Below, piece after piece: positions 10,799 through 13,443 of a stretch of 13,443 nucleotides of DNA. Within the stretch, counting starts at the first letter, position 1; each line of letters opens with the position of its first letter. This DNA is from Pseudomonadota bacterium (GTDB lineage Bacteria > Pseudomonadota > Alphaproteobacteria > Acetobacterales > Acetobacteraceae), in the NCBI GenBank assembly GCA_021808185.1, contig JAKBCB010000045.1, forward strand, positions 1 through 13,443, read 5' to 3'. The notes under the pieces were generated by a model. The model ran no database searches. It saw only the letters and a program-made list of their open reading frames with translations, and was not told the DNA's origin. The position numbers and the translations under genes are program-made.

Positions 10799-11734
10799 TC
10801 AGCCGCGCCCCAGTTCCGCCGACAGCGCGGGAAGGGCCACGAACAGGTCGGCGACCAGGCCGTAATCGGCCACCTGGAAGATCGGCGCCTCCTCGTCCTT
10901 GTTGATCGCGACGATCACCTTGCTGTCCTTCATGCCGGCGAGATGCTGGATCGCGCCGGAGATGCCCACGGCCACGTACAGGTCGGGGGCGACGATCTTG
11001 CCGGTCTGGCCGACCTGATAGTCGTTCGGCACGAAGCCCGCGTCCACCGCCGCGCGCGAGGCGCCGACGGCGGCGTTGAGCGCATCGGCGATCGGCTCCA
11101 GCAGCTTGAAGTTCTCGCCGTTCTGCATGCCGCGCCCGCCGGAGATCACCACGCGGGCTGCGGTCAGTTCGGGCCGCTCGCTGCGCGAGAGTTCGGAGGA
11201 AATGAAGCGCGAGATGCCGGGCAGATCGACCGAGGGCGCCGCCTCGACCGGGGCGCTGCCGCCCTCGGCCGGCACAGGGTCGAAGCTCGCGGCGCGCACG
11301 GTGATCAGCTTCTTCGTGTCGCTGCTGCGCACCGTCGCCAGCGCGTTGCCGGCGTAGATCGGCCGCACGAACGTGTCGGCATCGACGACGGCGGAGATGT
11401 CGCTGATCGGCTGCACGTCGAGCAGGGCGGCCGCGCGCGGCATCACGTTCTTGCCGTAGGCGGTGGCGGCGGCGAGGATGTGTGAGTAGCCGGGGGCCAG
11501 CGCCACCAGCAGCGCCGCCAGCGGCTCCGCCAGCCCATGCGCGTACGGCTCGGCGTCGGCCAGGATCACCTTCGCCACGCCGGGCAGTTTTGCCGCCGCG
11601 TCGGCTGCCGCCCGGGCGCCGTGGCCGGCGACCAGCACATGCACCTCGCCCAGTTTCAGGGCGGCGGCGACGGCCGAGCGGGCGGGCTGCTTGATGGCGG
11701 CGTTGTCGTGGTCGAGCAGGACAAGAGCGGTCAT
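10799..11734 (-). CDS. etfA: Electron transfer flavoprotein alpha subunit
   Basis: EtfA is the FAD-carrying subunit of the ETF heterodimer, which takes electrons from acyl-CoA dehydrogenases and passes them to ETF:ubiquinone oxidoreductase. The product is 311 residues, the normal size. The N-terminal nucleotide-fold domain (MTALVLLDHDNAAIKQPARS onward) is followed by the FAD-binding C-terminal domain from about 188. That domain contains VVISGGRGM (196-203), GASRAAVDAGFVPNDYQVGQ (224-243), the strongly conserved LYVAVGISGAIQHLAGM (252-268) and AINKDEEAPIFQVADYG (276-292). The ATG at 11734 is 1 nt from the etfB stop, and the TGA is 2 nt from the hbd start, so the three genes form a tight operon. 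It appears intact, with no missing FAD-site segment. Confidence 0.97.
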   Translation of the reverse strand: MTALVLLDHDNAAIKQPARSAVAAALKLGEVHVLVAGHGARAAADAAAKLPGVAKVILADAEPYAHGLAEPLAALLVALAPGYSHILAAATAYGKNVMPRAAALLDVQPISDISAVVDADTFVRPIYAGNALATVRSSDTKKLITVRAASFDPVPAEGGSAPVEAAPSVDLPGISRFISSELSRSERPELTAARVVISGGRGMQNGENFKLLEPIADALNAAVGASRAAVDAGFVPNDYQVGQTGKIVAPDLYVAVGISGAIQHLAGMKDSKVIVAINKDEEAPIFQVADYGLVADLFVALPALSAELGRG

Positions 11735-11735
11735 C

Positions 11736-12485
11736 TCAGATCACCTTCGCTTCGGTCTTGAGCTTCGCCACCAGTTCCGCCACCGAGGCGACCTTCACGC
11801 CGGCCTTGCGCTTGGCCGGTTCCACCACCTTGACCAGATGCAGCCGCGGCGCCGGATCGACGCCCAGATCGGCCGGCTTCAGCGTCTCGATCGGCTTCTT
11901 CCGCGCCTTCATGATGTTCGGCAGACTGGCGTAGCGCGGTTCGTTCAGGCGCAGGTCGGTGGTGATGATGGCGGGCAGCCGCAGCGCCACCGTCTCCAGC
12001 CCGCCATCGACCTCGCGGGTGACGGTGATGCCGTCGCCCTCGATCGTCAGCTTCGAGGCAAACGTGCCCTGCGGCCAGCCCAGCAGGGCGGCGAGCATCT
12101 GGCCGGTGGCGTTCATGTCGTCATCGATCGCCTGCTTGCCCAGGATCATCAGGCCCGGCTGCTCGCGCCCGGCGATGGCGGCCAGCAGCTTGGCGACGGC
12201 CAGCGGCTGCAATTCCGCGTCCGACTCGACCAGGATGCCCCGATCCGCGCCCATGGCGAGGGCCGTGCGGATGGTCTCCGCGCAGGCGGCGATGCCCAGG
12301 GAGACGGCCACGACTTCCGTCGCGATGCCTTTCTCCTTCAGCCGCACCGCTTCCTCGACCGCGATCTCGTCGAACGGGTTCATGGACATCTTCACGCCGG
12401 CCGTCTCGACGCCGGTGCCGTCCGCGCGCACGCGGACCTTGACGTTGTAATCAACGACCCGCTTGACGGGGACGAGGACCTTCAT
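11736..12485 (-). CDS. etfB: Electron transfer flavoprotein beta subunit
   Basis: EtfB forms the ETF heterodimer with EtfA; in non-bifurcating ETFs it holds a structural AMP. The product is 249 residues, the usual length, starting MKVLVPVKRVVDYNVKVRV. Conserved segments are MSMNPFDEIAVEEAVRLKE (33-51), the nucleotide-site region CAETIRTALAMGADRGI (68-84) and GKQAIDDD (117-124), and the partner-recognition loop LNEPRYASLPNIMKARKKP (180-198), whose LPNIMKA core matches group I ETFs that dock to acyl-CoA dehydrogenases. This supports a classical respiratory ETF over a bifurcating FixBA type. It is the first gene of the etfB-etfA-hbd block. The ATG at 12485 follows a leader of about 125 nt if the proposed promoter near 12617-12646 is real. 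A weak purine-rich AGGAAC/AAGAAA tract precedes the start. Confidence 0.97.
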   Translation of the reverse strand: MKVLVPVKRVVDYNVKVRVRADGTGVETAGVKMSMNPFDEIAVEEAVRLKEKGIATEVVAVSLGIAACAETIRTALAMGADRGILVESDAELQPLAVAKLLAAIAGREQPGLMILGKQAIDDDMNATGQMLAALLGWPQGTFASKLTIEGDGITVTREVDGGLETVALRLPAIITTDLRLNEPRYASLPNIMKARKKPIETLKPADLGVDPAPRLHLVKVVEPAKRKAGVKVASVAELVAKLKTEAKVI

Positions 12486-12523
12486 GGAGTTTCTTGCCGT
12501 TCCTGGAGTGGCTGTTCACGCTT

Positions 12524-12599
12524 GGTGCGGGGCGCTCGGGAGCTTGCGTAGAGGAACCCGGCAGCGGCGCAAGCCCGTCCACGCGGCCCTGTTCGCACC
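12524..12599 (-). promoter_or_regulatory. Nested hairpin in the etfB 5' leader, candidate structured RNA
   Basis: In the leftward transcript, GGTGCG (12599-12594) can pair with CGCACC (12529-12524). Inside this, GGGCTTGCG (12576-12568) can pair with CGCAAGC plus CC after a single bulged base (12548-12539), leaving a 19-nt loop. The structure ends 38 nt before the etfB ATG. It could be a folded leader affecting translation or stability. It matches no riboswitch class I know, and no cobalamin box is present. Pairing by chance is quite possible in DNA this GC-rich. Confidence 0.28.
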
Positions 12600-12616
12600 T
12601 GCAATAGGGCGGGCGG

Positions 12617-12646
12617 AAGTTAGGTCGGGCGCGCGCGCCCTGTCAA
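12617..12646 (-). promoter_or_regulatory. Candidate sigma70-type promoter for etfB-etfA-hbd
   Basis: Read on the minus strand, a perfect -35 box TTGACA (12646-12641) is followed after 18 nt by TAACTT (12622-12617), which keeps T1, A2 and T6 of the -10 consensus. The start would be near 12610, about 125 nt before the etfB ATG. The spacer directly abutting the -35 is a 14-bp perfect palindrome, GGGCGCG/CGCGCCC (12627-12640), a possible operator. The boxes are seen directly; promoter activity is inference. Confidence 0.4.
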
Positions 12647-12670
12647 ACGGCGCCGGGGCGCAACAGGCGT

Positions 12671-12700
12671 GCGTGGGCCAGTTGGGCGTGGGCCATTTGC
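12671..12700. repeat. Two 15-bp tandem repeats upstream of the etf promoter
   Basis: GCGTGGGCCAGTTGG (12671-12685) is followed directly by GCGTGGGCCATTTGC (12686-12700), with 13 of 15 positions identical including the first ten. They lie between the HIG1 gene stop and the candidate -35 box of the etf operon, at about -61 to -90 from its predicted start. Two same-face sites of this kind could bind a regulator, but no family can be assigned. Confidence 0.5.
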
Positions 12701-12707
12701 GGGCGGG

Positions 12708-12902
12708 TTAGGATTTCAGCATCCACATCAGCAGCAGGAACAGCAGCAGGCTGATCCCTTGCAGAATCACCCGCCATTGCATGAGCTTGTTGGACCGCGC
12801 CGGGTTGCCGCCGCCGCGCACGAGGCCAACCATGCCGGCCACCAGCACGCCCAGCGTCGCCAGCATCGCGATCCCCACCAGGATCGTCAGGAACGTCTTC
12901 AT
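12708..12902 (-). CDS. HIG1-domain (twin transmembrane) small membrane protein
   Basis: This 64-residue inner-membrane protein has two predicted transmembrane helices, about residues 4-28 (FLTILVGIAMLATLGVLVAG) and 44-62 (RVILQGISLLLFLLLMWML), joined by a polar loop GGGNPARSNKLMQW. This matches small alphaproteobacterial HIG1/hypoxia-induced domain proteins, whose eukaryotic relatives (Rcf1, HIGD1A) associate with cytochrome c oxidase and respiratory supercomplexes. The usual NKLMRxRVxLQ pattern after the loop reads NKLMQWRVILQ here, so one basic position is glutamine. I start at ATG 12902 because the residues before it in the long open frame are low-complexity Ala/Gly/Arg. It lies 222 nt upstream of etfB on the same strand. 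In several alphaproteobacteria such a gene precedes a cobalamin adenosyltransferase gene and etfBA; here no adenosyltransferase lies between. Its role in oxidase assembly is inferred from homology. Confidence 0.78.
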   Translation of the reverse strand: MKTFLTILVGIAMLATLGVLVAGMVGLVRGGGNPARSNKLMQWRVILQGISLLLFLLLMWMLKS

Positions 12903-12996
12903 GCCCCAACCTAGGCCGCTTTGCGGGCTTTGCCATCCCCCCCGTCGCCGCGCCACGGTTGACACGGCCTGCCCGCGCGTGGTCCGCCTGATCGCC
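12903..12996. promoter_or_regulatory. Divergent HIG1-gene/MscS-like-gene intergenic region
   Basis: These 94 bases separate two divergent starts. Leftward, ATGGCA (12936-12931) and TAGGTT (12913-12908) are 17 nt apart and would start transcription almost at the HIG1 ATG. Rightward, a perfect TTGACA occurs at 12959-12964, but no good -10 follows at 16-18 nt (GTCCGC at 12982); a start there would fall next to ATG 12997. Neither gene has a convincing Shine-Dalgarno sequence. Leaderless transcripts are possible but unproven. Confidence 0.25.
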
Positions 12997-13443
12997 ATGG
13001 TGCGCATTGTTCTGACCGCCTTCATCCTGCTCTGGGCTGCGGCGACCCAGGCAGGTGCCCAGACTGCCGCTGTCCAGCCGTCCGCTGCCCCGCCCGCCCT
13101 GACGGCGCCCGAGGCGCGGCAGATGCTCGACGTGCTGCGCGACAACGCCAAGCGCGCGCAGTTCCTCGCCGTGCTGGAGGGGCTGGCCAAGACCCTGCCC
13201 GCCGCCGCCCAGGCAGCCCCCCCGGGCGCCGCGTCGGCGCCACCGGTCCCGGCCGCCGCGGCCGGCCCGCAAGCCGCCGAGCCTGCCGCCCCCACCAGCA
13301 ATGCGCCCGCGCCGGTTTCGCCCGCGCCGGCCGTGGCACCTGCCGCGGCCACGCCGGGGGCCGCCGCGCCGCCACCGCACCCCGCCCACGCGGCGGAGCC
13401 GCTGCCGATCCCGCTCGCGCCGGACAGTCTCGGGGCGCAAATC
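12997..13443 (+). CDS. N-terminus of an exported MscS/YbiO-like mechanosensitive channel protein, 3' end outside the window
   Basis: The frame is open from ATG 12997 to the last base, giving 149 residues. Residues 1-21 look like a Sec signal peptide: MVRIVLTAFILLWAAATQAGA with an A-G-A cleavage site. A conserved-looking helix follows (LTAPEARQMLDVLRDNAKRA, about 35-54, continuing FLAVLEGLAKTL). Then comes an Ala/Pro-rich low-complexity stretch (about 68-134) and PLPIPLAPDSLGAQI at the edge. The LTxxEAxxxLDVLxDxxKRAQ helix followed by a PDSLGAQ segment recalls the periplasmic N-terminal region of large YbiO-type MscS channels in Acetobacteraceae. The pore domain is not visible, so this assignment is tentative. 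GTG 12979 is an alternative start that would add six residues. The gene is divergent from the HIG1 gene and has no obvious ribosome binding site. Confidence 0.62.
   Translation, partial: MVRIVLTAFILLWAAATQAGAQTAAVQPSAAPPALTAPEARQMLDVLRDNAKRAQFLAVLEGLAKTLPAAAQAAPPGAASAPPVPAAAAGPQAAEPAAPTSNAPAPVSPAPAVAPAAATPGAAAPPPHPAHAAEPLPIPLAPDSLGAQI

Noticed and set aside
8034..10865. A 943-codon plus-strand frame crossing the FUSC and hbd genes
   Set aside because: It overlaps two clearly identified genes in other frames and encodes Arg/Gly/Ala-rich low-complexity sequence, a typical GC-driven shadow.
12486..12707. Cobalamin riboswitch or remnant of an adenosyltransferase gene before etfB
   Set aside because: No B12-box or other riboswitch core is recognisable, and reading the minus strand gives no adenosyltransferase-like peptide.
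12643..13440. Minus-strand frames of 265 and 214 codons covering the MscS-like gene region
   Set aside because: Only the last 64 codons of the second frame (the HIG1 protein) look real; the rest is Gly/Arg/Ala low complexity antisense to the signal-peptide-bearing gene.

Overview
The window looks like a chromosomal segment of a GC-rich alphaproteobacterium, most likely a member of the Acetobacteraceae (Rhodospirillales). This is inferred from three things: an AcsC-sized cellulose-secretion protein, the ccmAB/acnA divergent pair, and the etfB-etfA-hbd cluster preceded by a HIG1-type membrane protein. No species can be named from the sequence alone. I see no rRNA, tRNA, CRISPR array, insertion sequence or phage gene, and no stretch of more than 300 bases lacks a gene.

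Layout. (1) Positions 2-3715, plus strand: 3' part of a cellulose synthase subunit C (BcsC/AcsC), with TPR repeats, a proline-rich linker and the outer-membrane C-terminal domain. (2) Positions 3721-4970 (or 4997), minus strand: ccmA and ccmB, which overlap by 4 nt and encode the ABC heme-export module of cytochrome c maturation. They converge on bcsC with a 5-nt gap. (3) Positions 5127-9903, plus strand, divergent from ccmA: acnA (aconitase) followed after 7 nt by a FUSC-family (YccS-like) membrane protein, very probably one transcript. (4) Positions 9906-12485, minus strand: etfB, etfA and a 3-hydroxybutyryl-CoA dehydrogenase, packed with 1-2 nt gaps. They carry electrons and acyl-CoA intermediates in fatty acid or polyhydroxybutyrate-linked metabolism. 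(5) Positions 12708-12902, minus strand: a 64-residue HIG1-domain membrane protein. (6) Position 12997 to the end, plus strand: N-terminus of an exported protein that resembles large MscS-type (YbiO-like) mechanosensitive channels; it is cut by the window edge.

The genes are mostly housekeeping functions of an aerobic, respiring cell: TCA cycle, cytochrome c maturation, flavoprotein electron transfer and a respiratory supercomplex-type small protein. Cellulose export is added on one side. I do not see convincing evidence for a new multi-gene system. The less ordinary signals are non-coding or contextual: a candidate promoter for etfBA-hbd with a 14-bp perfect palindrome in its spacer, two 15-bp tandem repeats just upstream of it, a nested hairpin in the etfB leader, inverted repeats between ccmA and acnA, and the tight coupling of acnA to a putative exporter.
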